Assembly: GCA_902702965.1 (NCBI GenBank)
Contig: CACRXP010000426.1
Coordinates: 495,067 to 559,066, forward strand
Direction of reading: 5' to 3'
DNA: 64,000 bases
DNA from: Spirometra erinaceieuropaei
Lineage: Eukaryota > Platyhelminthes > Cestoda > Diphyllobothriidea > Diphyllobothriidae
The notes beneath the pieces were generated by a model, which searched no databases, was not told the origin of the DNA, and worked only from the letters and a program-made list of their open reading frames with translations. Positions within the stretch are counted from its first letter, which is position 1. Every line of letters starts with the position of its first letter. The position numbers were made by a program, and so were the translations under genes. Positions 1 to 11,396 of this stretch are shown here, one piece after another.

Positions 1-60
1 AGGCCAATAAATCTACCGTTCCAGTGATCTTGCCTTCGTCTTCTTTTAGACATGAACCTG
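1..60 (+). mobile_element. 3' tail of a Penelope-like element
   Basis: The window opens inside a sequence beginning aggccaataaatctaccg and continuing with a 'ccagtgatcttgcc...tcgtcttcttt' segment. The same order (GGCCAATAAA, then a 'tgtcc..gcgat' block, then a pyrimidine-rich 'cttcttc') closes the Penelope-like copies at 26093-26150, 29939-30010 and 54024-54100. I infer the element body lies just left of the window. Confidence 0.5.
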
Positions 61-844
61 GAATGCGCATATTCTCTTTCGTTCGTAAACAGCCTTCCCT
101 CTCTGTCCAGGGGGTTTTATACCTTATAGACGACTCGTGTATTCTTAAAACTGAATACGCATGCCCGTACATTAGCTGGATAGCTAACTGAGCGTACACG
201 TAAATAATTCTATATGCAATAATCAGTGCCCATAATAATTAGAGGATATATAAGCCACTCTTTTCTGTGTGTTTTCAACGTTTTGAGTATAAAGAATAAA
301 TGTGCATTCAGTCTTAAATAAACAGCAATGAGCTTTAGATTCCTGTTCTTCGGAGGCGGGATGTCGGTAAATTGCAAAATTTGTGGAGACTCACCAGCAG
401 TTTCCTCAGTGGCGACCGAAGAGCCTGATCGGGGGCATCAGCTTTTGGTTGGAGCAATTTAAAGTCATAGCTGACCTTTCAGTATGAAACAGGACCAAAG
501 TTAAAGATAATATTATCGCTGCATGGCAATCGTCTCGTTCTAGAGAAAGGCTACAACAAATCAATTTCCTACTAATGTATGAGCGAATGGGGTAAAACTG
601 GCTGCCCGTTGACATGACTAATTAATTTCTGTATTGGTAATATGTTTGACGAAAAGGGAGATCAGTCCGGGAAGAGGAGGCCTCTCGTAAGAAGCCATGC
701 TGGACCGAAAAACTCATTTTTGCCATAGACGACGAACGACGACTTTTCAAGAAATTCAAGCCAGAGTAATTGTTGAAGGTCCGGTCAATCTCTGGGATCT
801 GTGTCACGATAAACATTTCCATGAGTAGTCTTGCGACCGACAAT
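61..844. other. No recognised feature
   Basis: No coding, repeat or RNA feature recognised. The short open frames here look like chance. Confidence 0.4.
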
Positions 845-1198
845 CAGTACATACCCTTCCTTCATGTACAGAATTTAAAGAGGATGAAGTTTCCACCAAC
901 TAAGTAGAGGAATTGATATTGTCATGCATGTTCTCTGTGAAGTATATTTAAATTTATCAGGGCGACGAAAATCTATGAAAAAATCACAAGGTATGAGTCG
1001 TTATTGCTTAAACAGTGTAGTTTTTGCAGGCGATCAAAAAGAAGTCCGTTGCAAAGTCGGCATCCCGAAATAACTAAAATAACTCGGGATTTAGCTGCAC
1101 GGTAGTTAGTATTACAACCTCACTTAGGTAATATTCTGGAGCCGAAAACGCATTTCAGAATTTCGGTCAACATTTCATGAGCTAGCACATCCACCATA
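845..1198 (+). mobile_element. Partial palindromic mariner-like element (M1)
   Basis: Only one arm is present. It follows the right arm of the complete copies: a 'tttgcaggcgatc' block, 'gtcggcatcccga', 'tattacaacctcactta', and a terminal segment ending in 'ttcggtcaacatttcatgagc'. It is diverged and the opposite arm is absent, so this is an old truncated copy. Confidence 0.6.
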
Positions 1199-1513
1199 CA
1201 TCGCAAATCGTGAAGAGGCGGAAATAATCCCCTAACAAGAGTGATACCGTGACATCACCAACCTCACACAAGATGGACAGTACAACGTCGGCAGCGGTGG
1301 GATGAAGAGGAGCGCATATTTCTCCCCTTCCAGGCGGGGGCTATGTAACGCCGCACGAGTTGGACTGGGTTGTTTGAATGAGGTGAATATTTTTAGCGCG
1401 GACCCACGATGGAGATCATGTGACCGCGTGTCGGTGAAAATAGCCAATGCACTTCCCCCGCGTAAGCGCCGACCCCCTCCTCGCAAGATAAGCCTCAACT
1501 CTCGTCCCGCTCG
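1199..1513. other. Unassigned, GC-richer segment next to the gap
   Basis: No gene recognised. The segment is richer in G and C than its surroundings and runs directly into the run of N. Confidence 0.4.
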
Positions 1514-2122
1514 NNNNNNNNNNNNNNNNNNNNNNNNNNNNNNNNNNNNNNNNNNNNNNNNNNNNNNNNNNNNNNNNNNNNNNNNNNNNNNNNNNNNNNN
1601 NNNNNNNNNNNNNNNNNNNNNNNNNNNNNNNNNNNNNNNNNNNNNNNNNNNNNNNNNNNNNNNNNNNNNNNNNNNNNNNNNNNNNNNNNNNNNNNNNNNN
1701 NNNNNNNNNNNNNNNNNNNNNNNNNNNNNNNNNNNNNNNNNNNNNNNNNNNNNNNNNNNNNNNNNNNNNNNNNNNNNNNNNNNNNNNNNNNNNNNNNNNN
1801 NNNNNNNNNNNNNNNNNNNNNNNNNNNNNNNNNNNNNNNNNNNNNNNNNNNNNNNNNNNNNNNNNNNNNNNNNNNNNNNNNNNNNNNNNNNNNNNNNNNN
1901 NNNNNNNNNNNNNNNNNNNNNNNNNNNNNNNNNNNNNNNNNNNNNNNNNNNNNNNNNNNNNNNNNNNNNNNNNNNNNNNNNNNNNNNNNNNNNNNNNNNN
2001 NNNNNNNNNNNNNNNNNNNNNNNNNNNNNNNNNNNNNNNNNNNNNNNNNNNNNNNNNNNNNNNNNNNNNNNNNNNNNNNNNNNNNNNNNNNNNNNNNNNN
2101 NNNNNNNNNNNNNNNNNNNNNN
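1514..2122. other. Assembly gap (run of N)
   Basis: 609 undetermined bases. Any reading frame drawn across it is an artefact. A missing 3' exon of the TRPA1-like gene could lie here or further left. Confidence 0.99.
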
Positions 2123-3850
2123 AGCTGCCCACGGCGCTGCAGTTGCCGCCTGTTGTTAAGCTGGCATGTTGGCGCCACCTGCCCATTCAGCTGGATCACC
2201 TCCCTGAGGTAATTCATCCATTCTTGTGACATTAATTACAAAGTTCCCATCCGTTCCTACTGCACAAATACTTATGCGTACCTGTGCTTGCAAAATTCTT
2301 CTACCGTGTCGGCTGAATGAGTCTGGTGGTGCGCCCAGCAACTTTCCTCAGCCCGTTTGAAGTCGGGAGGTATCCCCACTGCTTCACTTTTCCCCCTCGT
2401 ATCCAAGCGAAAAAAGGAATTCAAACCCCTCGTCGATCATCAACTCAAGAAGAATATTCTGCTTCGGTAGATTAAAGGTAGTATCAACTTATGCAGACGG
2501 GGCTTTGTCGCATGAAAAGACAAGCCGAGCGTTCTGCTTTTAAGAACAGAATGGAACGTTCGTCCACAGTCTGGCGATTTTCATTGGAGGGGAAACATAT
2601 GACCAGTCAGGGCCGCGCAAAAACACGTGCTTGATTTCTGTCCTGGAGAATCGGATTAATATTTGGCATCAGACGAACGCTGATCAAACCCTCAGCGTGA
2701 TCATCTGGCAGCTGGAAAGCATTTCCTAACATCAGTCACTCATTCGGGCGAGGACAGGTACAGCGACACGGTTCTCTGTTTGTAGCAGACACTTCTACGT
2801 ACTTTATGTCAACCCGGCTGAAAGACCTCATATCAAGCCATAATTACGGCTGAATTCTTACCACACTTTCGCGTCCGAAATGCTATCCTAGGTTATCGCC
2901 TTATAAGCATATTGCAGCTCTAACTCAAAGGACCGATTTGTGCAAAGGTTAAACGTGTCAAAGGACCGATTTGTGCAAAGGTTAAACGTGTAAAGGTTAA
3001 AGTGTCTCTCCCTCTGTATTGGAACACAAAACCTGACCTCAGCTGCTGAAAATGATTGCGGCATTCCGTAACGTAACAATGTCTGAAATGGGAACGGCTC
3101 CTGATCTTGAGATCTTTTCCTTAACCCGAAAATGTAAACGATGCGTGGAGCAATTTCGGTTATCCTCTACTTGCAGAGTTGGTTTCAAGTGAAAATTTGG
3201 GTTTTCCAAGGATAAACCGTCATGTCGGCAAATATTTTCGTCTACGGCGAGGCGACATAAGTCGCTTTAACGTATTCAATTATCACTCGGGGCACTGGTT
3301 TTGGCATAATCACCAGAATTCAGTGGGAAGGTGTACAGTCGCCTTCATCTTTGCCCAAACATTGAAGCAGACAAATTAAGATGCACAACGTGGCACTTTG
3401 TGTAAATGCCTAGTTTTGATGACACAAAAGCTTTCAGATCGAAAAGCTTGCAATTTAATGACCCTTGGTTGACTAAACAGCCAACTTTTCACTGGAAAAC
3501 GTCGGATTAATCAGTGTAAAGATTTTTCAAATAAACGTTTGGTGCTTTGCAACTTCTTCGGGGTTTATTCTCTAAACGACTAACCTCGTATGAGGGTGTA
3601 TTCGGGAGTCCGGACTCCGCAACGTATCGATCCATGACAATCTGCGCAGGATTCAAGAACAGATCGAAGATAGAGTTCATGAATGGGAAATAAGTGTTTG
3701 CACTTTAAATATGTCATTACTGTATTTATCAGCTGGACCATGGTTTATCTAAGCAGTTATAATCACTAGTACGAAAAATCAACAGCGGGCGCAGGTTCAC
3801 AGTCTTCAGTATGGACATATTTTATGGGCCAGATTGTCAGATGCCTAGAG
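2123..3850. other. Unassigned stretch
   Basis: No coding feature recognised. The only structure seen is the two-unit tandem repeat at 2926-2991. Confidence 0.4.
2926..2991 (+). repeat. Perfect 2 x 33-bp tandem duplication
   Basis: Two identical 33-bp units, starting caaaggaccgatttgtgcaa and ending cgtgt, lie head to tail at 2926-2958 and 2959-2991. A further partial 'aaaggttaa' follows. No mismatch between the units suggests a recent duplication. Confidence 0.9.
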
Positions 3851-3950
3851 AGACAGGGCATTTCGACCATCGTTTCCGATGATGTCCATCGTGTATTGCA
3901 CAGCATACTGAGAGCAGGGACGGCTAATTGCGCATTAGTTCGTTGGGATG
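3851..3950 (-). repeat. R1 repeat copy, minus orientation
   Basis: The reverse complement carries the R1 core (start of '..gatggacatcatcgg', 'gatggtcgaaatg'). It lies head-on against a plus-orientation copy at 3975-4085, making a loose inverted pair. Non-coding, function unknown. Confidence 0.6.
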
Positions 3951-3974
3951 ATAGAAGGCTTGCGCTGTCTCGGG

Positions 3975-4085
3975 TCTTCTTGGCTCTCTCTTGACACCAT
4001 CACCACAAACTAATTCACACGCAAATCTCCGGGCGGGACACACAGTGGGCATGTTCGGAATCGACGGCCGAACTGTCGTGTGTCG
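3975..4085 (+). repeat. R1 repeat copy, plus orientation
   Basis: Carries 'cttgacaccatcaccac', 'aaactaattcacacgc', 'gggacacacagtgggca' and 'gacggccgaactgtc', in the same order as the fuller copies at 46995-47215 and 50755-50965. It is diverged and lacks the 5' part. Confidence 0.65.
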
Positions 4086-5200
4086 CAATGTCTGCCACCA
4101 GTGCTGATTTGTGGCGTGATAGTGATTCGACTGTTTGGTCAATCTTGGGGGTTAATCACTCTACCCAAACAAGCCCTAAGTATCGAAAATGAAGGGGGGA
4201 GGCTCGTGCGATTGTGAATTGATCGCGGACTAGGTAAACATGCCTCAAGCAGTTATTAATCTGCGTATGGGATTCGGGTTTGTGAAACCTGAAAGTGTGG
4301 CGCTGTTCCGTTGACTGGGGTGTGAGCGGTGAAGCAATCAAAGCACCAGGCGTGACCATCACGATTCGCGACCGCTTGTTCACCCCATAATTCCAGCTGA
4401 TGAATCTGAATGTGCGCCCGAAACTTTGGGCAAACGACATTTTTGTCCAACTGAACACCGATATCATGTGATACTGCAACCTAACGATCATTGTCGACAG
4501 ACTGAGTGCCTGGTAGTTGGAGTGGCAAGAACTCAAGAACCAACTGGCCCCTTGTCTGAATTCGGAACTACATAGAAAGGCAGAGATGCCCATTGCCTCC
4601 CATCCCGCAATCAGTCTGCACACCGAACCCCGAAAAGAGCTCTCATCACTTCACGAAATGGTCCGTGTCATCTCGACTGAGACTGGTAGTATTGAGTCGT
4701 ATGAAATTGGGGTGCACATATCCATCCAGGTTGGAGTGCGACAACGAGCATCTCCGCGTTGCTTGCAGATGGGGGTTTACAGCCCGTGAAGGCAGTCACA
4801 TGGGGACTACCAATTAATAATTTTGCAGTGTTTACCGACAGTGGCGGCATATTGGAATGCCCTTTCGGGCTTGCTAACCATCACCAACCTGACACCAGAC
4901 CTGAACACCTGACAGCAGCTCCGCTCGAGTCAGTTAATCATCGGACAACGCCATCACCACGGCGGGAGTCCGCTGATGTAGTGTTGAGGGCGTTGACGGA
5001 AGTCTGTCGCGCAGCCTGGGTCTCAAGCACCATTGGCTGATGTCAGGGAATAGGTCAAAAATGGGAATTCCGGTATTCTCTGCACTTGTCGTTAGGAGCC
5101 ACGAGGCAGTGAGAGGGAGGCATGATTGATGGAACAAGAGCTTGCGGCCTACTATAGCCCTTATCGGACTCTATCTGTCACGCTAAATCCGAATGTAAAT
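4086..5200. other. Unassigned stretch
   Basis: A 155-codon minus-strand frame at 4156-4623 has no recognisable family, no clear splice sites and overlapping long frames in other phases. I do not call it a gene. Confidence 0.35.
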
Positions 5201-5204
5201 CAAA

Positions 5205-5245
5205 AACTTCAGGCCAACAAATCTCTTGTTTTACTGATTGCGTCC
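5205..5245 (+). mobile_element. Penelope-like 3' tail remnant
   Basis: 'cttcaggccaacaaatctct' matches the segment that follows the hairpin in the copy at 26093-26150. The upstream hairpin is badly eroded here. Confidence 0.4.
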
Positions 5246-7639
5246 CTTCCTTTCGGAATTACTAGCCTTGCCAACAAAATTATCTGATTATCGAGTGTCT
5301 GCATGTGTTGCAGCTCCCCGGAGACGTCCTACAATCAGGATAGATCGACGGACGCTGCTCTTATACGTTGCTACGTAATCTTCGCGTGCCTATGCACTTT
5401 AGAGGCATCACTTATGTACTCAAGACTTGTCGACATCACGTAAAAGGGAGACTTCAACGATTGTTTTTTAATTAAATGCAGTTCAACCTCTTAGAAAGCC
5501 GATTTTGTCTTTGCATTTTCTTAGGCCTACTGATATAGGCTTAACATAGAGTTTGGACTTGCGACAACTCGTGTTCTGACGGTTCATTAGTCCTTTTTGT
5601 GGTCCTGAATCCGTTTTAGTCAAGCGCGACCGGCATCTGAAATCTGCCGCTCAATCACACCTTGTCAGACATGGATTCATCCAGCAAAACACACTGCCAA
5701 CAAGAGGCCGCTCGAAACTTTTGGAGTCATCTAAAAGGACCCCCACTTTCTACAACAACCTGACACAGGAGAGGGCTTTACTTCTTGCGAGTCGTATGCC
5801 ATTTTTCTCATTAATTTTCCGTCTCAATGCATGGGTTAAAAACAACAGCCTGCTACAGAGCTACGTTGCTCCTACTCATATTATTTTTTGTAGTCCTTAT
5901 TATTGTTTACACTACAGGGTTGAACGCAAGGTCTACTTTTTCATTGGGCCAGCAGCCCTGTCAATCAACCTCCGACTGACAAATTAGCGATTGTGATAAA
6001 GAATATTCAGATTTAGATTTGGGTTCATGTTCATCGGTTGATCCCGCCTGCAAAATGCAGCACGCATCGCTGTTCTGCTTCGCAGTAACAGCCAAAGGCA
6101 CAGAATTGGTTAAGCGGTACTCAAAAATTACTGCCGGTAAATTTAATGGGCAATCGAACTGCCGGGGTTGGCCAGCTTTTCGTCACAATCCCGTTCTGAA
6201 TCCTAGTCGACGGAATGTCAGGAAGGGATGCAATTCTTAAAATGCCGCATGTCTTAGTCCGCATTTCTTCCTAGTCTAGTTCGTCTCTGGAAATTGGCAA
6301 CTGGACTCAACCCTCGAAATCAACTTTATGAACCTCGAGTTGTGAAGGAAATTCGACAAAACGTAGCATGGGCTTGATGTAAAGTAACGGGAAGTCAAAG
6401 GGGGTACAGGGGCTAAACAACGAAGTCGGCTCACATTTGTTTACCGACTTATGGTCGGGATTCAACAAAACGATAAAACTTACCGAACAAAGACTGGGCA
6501 CTTCACGGATGAAGCCCTCAAAAGGGCACTGGTCCGTGTGTGAAAGGATGTCGAAAATCTCGTCCCATCTGCATGAAGGTGAAAGAGGTAGAAAACCAGA
6601 ATAAAACCGACCCTTACTAGTTTGCCGTAAGCTGCCTGTAAATTGGTGTTCGACATGGCCAATCTGCTTTAGGGGAGCAGTGAAATATAACCATAACTCT
6701 TTTAACTAACGCCTACATAATTGTTACTTATTGTTTTAAACACTTCGGAACGCCGCAATGCAGCTACTTGCTCAATTCGTGTTCTTAATTCTTAATCGAG
6801 GTGCGTGCAGTGGCTAAGAATGAAGAGATTGTGAATTTGCGCGAGACTGCCTTCCTCGATGACTCGTCATAAACATGCAGTGGACAAAATTGGCAAATAA
6901 ATCTTCTTTCTCATCCACGCATACCCAACACCTGCGTTTTTAAAGGGTTTTTGAATTGCAAATCACACGCCTACGTGCAATACGGAATCTATGTCATATG
7001 TTAAGAAAATGTCTGCATGCGGCTGACAGAAAAAACATATTGGGATTAATTTAGATGAAAATTCGAGAAATAGTGGCCATTTCAATAACTTATTTTTAGG
7101 TGCCTATTAAAATCATCTGAAGTATATTTTGTTATTTCGTTTGAAAGTGAAAATTTATTCAGCTACAGATAATTTATAAATCAAAATGCAGGCATCCAAA
7201 AAAATATAATTTGATGATAGTAGATTCTTTAGGAGAATTAAGAACCTTATTGATACATTTTCGAGGCCAGTTCCACATGTCGTCGTCAGACTGGTGTAAC
7301 TGTACAAAAAGTCAAAATTTCGGACGTGCTCAGAAAATCAATATCTCTCCGGCGATTCTGTCAATAAGCGTCCTCAGCATACCTTATTGTGTATCGATTG
7401 GTTCTTGTCTTTTCCATTCTCCTTGAGATTTTTGTATATGGCATCTAACTCAACATGAGGATTAATGCATGACCAAACGGAGTGCATGACTTCAAGAAAT
7501 TCTTGGCACTTTTGGTGGGGCAGACGCCTACAATGCGAGTCTTGTCCCATGCAAAAGCATGCTAGGTATCTAATGTGTACATGACCATTTGAGATAGGTG
7601 GTCTCGGCTCTTGAGAGCTAACGTTCATGGATACGTATG
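5246..7639. other. Unassigned stretch
   Basis: AT-rich with no supported gene or repeat. Short frames on both strands show no recognisable domain. The downstream exons of the TRPA1-like gene were looked for on the minus strand here and not found. Confidence 0.35.
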
Positions 7640-7745
7640 GAGGCGGACTTTTCAGTTTGGCCACAATATAAGACATCGCAAGTTTCACATGGGATCCTGT
7701 AGACTACTTCTTTCTTCTGCAAAGAGCCAGCTCTATCTTTAGTGT
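7640..7745 (-). pseudogene. Degenerate GIY-YIG domain fragment of a Penelope-like element
   Basis: Read on the minus strand from about 7745, one frame gives KKEVVYRIPCETCDVLYCGQ followed by TEKSASIRIHER and then a stop. The order VVYRIPC, Y-x-GQT and RIHE is the start of a GIY-YIG nuclease domain as carried at the C terminus of Penelope-like retroelements: the first Tyr, the GQT turn and the catalytic-type Arg in R-I-H-E. The usual upstream reverse-transcriptase end is not clear, and the frame breaks on both sides. Possible older remains extend to about 7960. This is an old dead fragment, not an active gene. A cellular GIY-YIG protein is less likely, given the Penelope remnants elsewhere in the window. 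Confidence 0.5.
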
Positions 7746-8302
7746 GTACACGCGGACTGCGTAAGGCAGTCGCAGGTCTGCGCGCCACTTGCTTTTTATG
7801 TTTTCTCTGGTGTCTTTCAACGAGTTCAGACGCAGTTGCGATGAAAGTGAGGGTTCTCCAAGTATTTGCTTTGGCGCCCGCTTGGAACTATCTAGGTCCT
7901 TCTATTTTAACTCTTGTTTTTTATGCATAGACATACGAAATCTTTAGGGTGATCACTCCGGGAAACTAATCAAACAGCTTGGTGAATAAAGCTCTTGAAA
8001 GTGCTCCGTTTGTGAGCGATTTGGTTGTTGTTGTCGTAGTGTAAAATGAGTACTGCATAAAATAATCATTTTGATATTTGCTTATGTAGTCAGCCTCGTT
8101 ATTCTGGGGGAGAGGGGTTACGGACGCTGTTATCCGGGAAATTCTGAAATCAGAGAATACTTTGCACGCCACTGGTGATTAGTTTTACCACCCCATTTAA
8201 TTGATCTTTTCGAAAAGAAAATGCGCTCCGGAATTTGATAGATGTAAATACTCCGACATCATAAATATTACGTATTTGCACCTTACCTACCATTTTAATC
8301 CA

Positions 8303-8690
8303 AAGGGTGGCTGTGCCACGTGTGGAGGAGTGCTTATATGCCAGCCTTTGTTACTTCAGTTATCAGCTCACACGCCCTTCCCCGTGAGTGTTTCGAGCCC
8401 TGCTTGCGCCCGCTTTACTACCTCAGTCCAGCGAGCGGCCAAGTGAACTTGCTAATGGAATTATTCCGACTGTGTGGATCTCCGCCGACCCCTCTACAGT
8501 GGCCATACACTGCGAGTTACCACCTGGTACCCCCAGTGGCCTTCCAGTTGTGATCGCGCCCCATATCCTCTTAATCCAGCGGGTGGCTGTGTCGGAGGGG
8601 GATTTGTACATGCCACCTTCATGCACTTCCCTGCGCATGCTTCGAGCTCTGCTTAAGCTCTCTTTCCCTTTCTAATCCAGCGAGTGAATA
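8303..8690 (+). repeat. Imperfect direct duplication, about 275-bp period
   Basis: A block starting 'gggtggctgtg', with a later 'gagtgtttcgagccctgctt' and 'ccagcgag', occurs at 8303-8440. A diverged copy is at 8579-8690 ('gggtggctgtg', 'catgcttcgagctctgctta', 'ccagcgag'). The open frames across it are overlapping and look like by-products of high GC. Origin unknown. Confidence 0.5.
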
Positions 8691-8794
8691 AGTTGAGTAT
8701 ATTAATAAAAATTGTTTTAGTAAGCTAAACATATGGTATCAATAAAGTGAGGCCGCAGAACCAAACCTCGTCAAAACATGCGATTCTGCCTCAC

Positions 8795-8961
8795 CTGCCG
8801 CTGACTGCTATGGCCTGCGCAGCCTTCAGATTTCGTTTTCGAAGCGCCATGGTAACAAAGTAGATACCGTTGAAGTCCGGTTCAATCTTTGCCCCTTTTT
8901 GCAGGAAGTATTCAAGGACAGCGCTGTGGTCCTTCTTCGCCGCGTAATGAAGCGCTGTCAT
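8795..8961 (-). CDS. TRPA1: TRPA1-like channel, exon 9 of those seen (last ankyrin repeats)
   Basis: The minus-strand exon begins after the acceptor 'aactaaacag' at 8961 and ends at the donor 'ggcag|gtgagg' at 8795. It is 167 nt, codons 601-655 of the assembled segment plus two bases. It encodes MTALHYAAKKDHSAVLEYFL and then GIYFVTMALRKRNLKAAQAI. The first is a canonical ankyrin repeat; the second is the poorly conserved last repeat that in TRPA1 channels precedes the linker to the membrane domain. The phase (in-frame start, two bases left over) fits the exon at 11282-11396 upstream. The next exon, which should start with one base completing a codon, was not found in the window. TRPA channels are sensory cation channels; this part is cytoplasmic. 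Confidence 0.83.
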
Positions 8962-10437
8962 CTGTTTAGTTAAGTAAAAAGTGAGAAAGTCTGTAAAACC
9001 AAATGCGGTGCTCACATGGGACGTTCGCCAACGCCTCCAGAAAAATTATTAGTGCAGAAGAACTTACAAAAATACCAGCCCCAGTGGACAGAATATAGTT
9101 AAAAAGCGCCATAAGCGATGAATACGGATCGAATCCACGGCCCAAGCGAAAATAAAAGCTTTACTTGTTAGCCTTTTACAGAACATCTTAGAAGCTTCTA
9201 CTCATTTTGTTCAACTAAAATGGATATCAAATAAATCGTCAGATTGCGGCCTGTAAGAGATTTAGCTGTCATTATCATTCTTTTAACGTCAACGACGGCA
9301 TCGCCATAGGAATATGCATTTTAAGTTGCAATTGTGAGGAAATGTATTTTTAATTACGAATTTTAACCGCCACTAATAGCGAGTCTCTTGTAGGGTCGCT
9401 GATAAACAAACCGACCTCGCCTTAGTTGGCCTTTATCCTTCGCTGCTCCGCCATATTCACTAACCCTCTAGGCATTGCGCTCAACCAGTCGTCTTTGCGT
9501 CCTGCTTCAACAAAGACTGTACAGTCGGCTGCTTCGTCCTGATTTCTGATGTCGGAACACGCTATCGTAGCGCATCAGATCAATGTCTGCCAAAAAACTG
9601 ACCAATGAGTTCATCTTTCACATCTGATGTGCATTCAACTGATGGGACTGTCGTATCCAGCCAGGCGTGTTCATTGAGGATGAATGTAATTTATCTCATC
9701 CCAAGCTATGCATGGTTTGGGGTGATGAATCCTACGACTAATGTTTCCTACTTAGTTGACGAATTTGAATATGAAAAGTTTATACAGTTGTACCGTCTCG
9801 CAAGTGCGACCGTTCGTTTGTCCATTGTATAGACGCTTTTGCGTGGCCTGAGAACCATTCGTGGCTGCTTTTGACCTCTTTTCACCTTCCTGCTTTGCTT
9901 TTTCCTAACGTTTCCATGTTTCCCTTTTCGTCAAGTATTTTCCTTTTTTAATGTGTTCCCTGCTGTTTTCGCTGAGTACCTGTTAGATTTATGGTCATCG
10001 TTCTGATGCGTTGTGGGCAGTTCGGCCGTCGCCGACTGCAATGGCCATAGTGCGCTCCGCACCAAGTTGGGCTCAGGGATATGGACTTTCGCGTGAATTA
10101 TTCTACAATGCTAGCAGACTTGCACTGCATCTACCACTCTCTTTCTTTTTGACCCATCTGAACCCGGTGACATGACAGAGTCAATAGGATCGGAGGCGGG
10201 AATGGACACATTGGCTGACAAAACTAATCAGCTCGTCTACGCCTGCGACGCATGCCCCGCCCACGCACGATAGAGCGAGGCTTTCACGGAAGCAGGAGGG
10301 GGGCGGCCCAGATCGCAGCTGAATAGGGATGCCATAGAGAACAAATTGAGAAGTAGCCATCGTGGTCTGACTCCCCGTTCTGAGAAGGCCGAAGTACCCC
10401 GTCAGTCGACAGCCTTCTAGGCCATGACGTCTAGCAC
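8962..10437. other. Intron of the TRPA1-like gene, nothing recognised
   Basis: Lies between two supported minus-strand exons. No repeat family that I could match to other parts of the window. Confidence 0.5.
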
Positions 10438-10842
10438 ACCATGATAGTTTAAAAGCTCGCCGGATTATTCATAGGGGAGAATGCACTTTTAGTTCACCTG
10501 TCAACCGCCGCATCAATTTGCCTCCCCCCCATCTGACTTTACGAACCTTCTTAGCGGGGGACAGTCACGGCGCGGGACAATCGGGGCCGTCAGTCATCTC
10601 CGGGGCCGACGGGGGCGATTCAGGTCACGGTGACATGCGGGTTGGATGCAGCCACACAGGCGTCATTGGCGGGTCGCGCACTGAACAAAGTGCGCCATAT
10701 AAGGGGAGCTGTGCGTAGGGCTTTCCAGGCTCTGAAGATGGGTAGACGAAGCAACTACTCGAAACGTCGGCCCTCCCATCTTTTGACACCAGGATGGTTT
10801 AAAAGCGCGCCAGATTATTTATAGTGGAGAATACGCGTTGAA
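10438..10842 (+). mobile_element. Penelope-like terminal unit with direct repeats and hairpin
   Basis: Two direct repeats of about 55 bp flank the unit: 10438-10492 ('caccatgatagtttaaaagc') and 10788-10842 ('caccaggatggtttaaaagc'). Between them is a GC-rich segment, a TATA-like catataagg at 10696-10704 and the conserved 3' hairpin at 10732-10765. Penelope-like elements are known to be flanked by such pseudo-LTRs. No coding frame is left, so this is a solo or internally deleted copy. Confidence 0.5.
10732..10770 (+). ncRNA. Hammerhead-like 3' hairpin (copy c)
   Basis: CTGAAGA at 10732-10738, one T, then GGGTAG (10740-10745) pairing with CTACTC (10755-10760; one G-T wobble), then GAAAC and GTCGGCC. 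The stem sequence differs from the other copies but still pairs. Core order fits CUGANGA - stem II - GAAA of a hammerhead, with one extra base before the stem. Activity is untested. Confidence 0.4.
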
Positions 10843-11281
10843 AGCCGAGGGGCTGGAGTGGTCAGAGTCAGCCTCGCTCTCTCTTTCCCCCCCCCCCCCC
10901 AGACACAGGTAGGCTGTCCGACCCGGTTAGCCATGTGATGAGGAGGCCTGGTATGGGGGTTAGCGCGGCGTGGGCCTGCGCATAGGCTTGTTACTCCACT
11001 CCACGTGTGGCATCCGATACGGATGCGCAGCCTTAATAGCGCATACTATGCCCTAAGCCGGCCCTCCACGTTGGTCCGGGCAACCCCCGCGTGGGCTGTT
11101 GTGGGGAACATGGTGGACTGTAGATCTGCATCAGAAAGCACGTCCGAGCACGGGGGGATTACGGCCACTGCGCGTAAGCCATAGCAGCACAGTTTTCAAA
11201 CGCAAATGTTGTCTTCGCTTGCATGGTTAGGGGTCAGTGACCGGTGAGCAGGAGGAAGTAGCCGTCAAAACTAGAACTCAC
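10843..11281. other. Intronic, GC-rich, with a 14-base C run
   Basis: Contains an uninterrupted C run at about 10886-10899 just after a 'ctcgctctctctttc' pyrimidine tract. No gene recognised. Confidence 0.45.
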
Positions 11282-11396
11282 CCCACGGAAGTCTTTTGCG
11301 TCGATTATTTGGGAGTTAGCTTCATATATCACACGGCAGGTCTCCAGACAGCCAGTTTTGGCTGCCCAATGCAGCGGCGTCCCACCCTTTTGGCAT
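11282..11396 (-). CDS. TRPA1: TRPA1-like channel, exon 8 of those seen
   Basis: The minus-strand exon begins after the acceptor 'ttcattatcag' at 11396 and ends at the donor 'cgtggg|gtgagttct' at 11282. It is 115 nt: one base completes codon 562 (AGA) left open by the exon at 17045, then 38 codons, ending in phase 0. It encodes GGTPLHWAAKTGCLETCRVI, a classic ankyrin helix pair, and ends in AKDFRG, which is completed by MTALHYA of the next exon to make the usual D-x-x-G-x-TALH repeat start. Exact phase closure on both sides is the main support. Confidence 0.84.

Noticed and set aside
1302..2232. Long reading frames of 245-285 codons
   Set aside because: They run through 609 undetermined bases and have no real coding support on either side.
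2926..2991. CRISPR array
   Set aside because: Only two adjacent units without spacers, in an animal genome context.
4156..4623. 155-codon minus-strand frame
   Set aside because: No start context, splice signal or domain; other frames are open in parallel, pointing to composition rather than selection.
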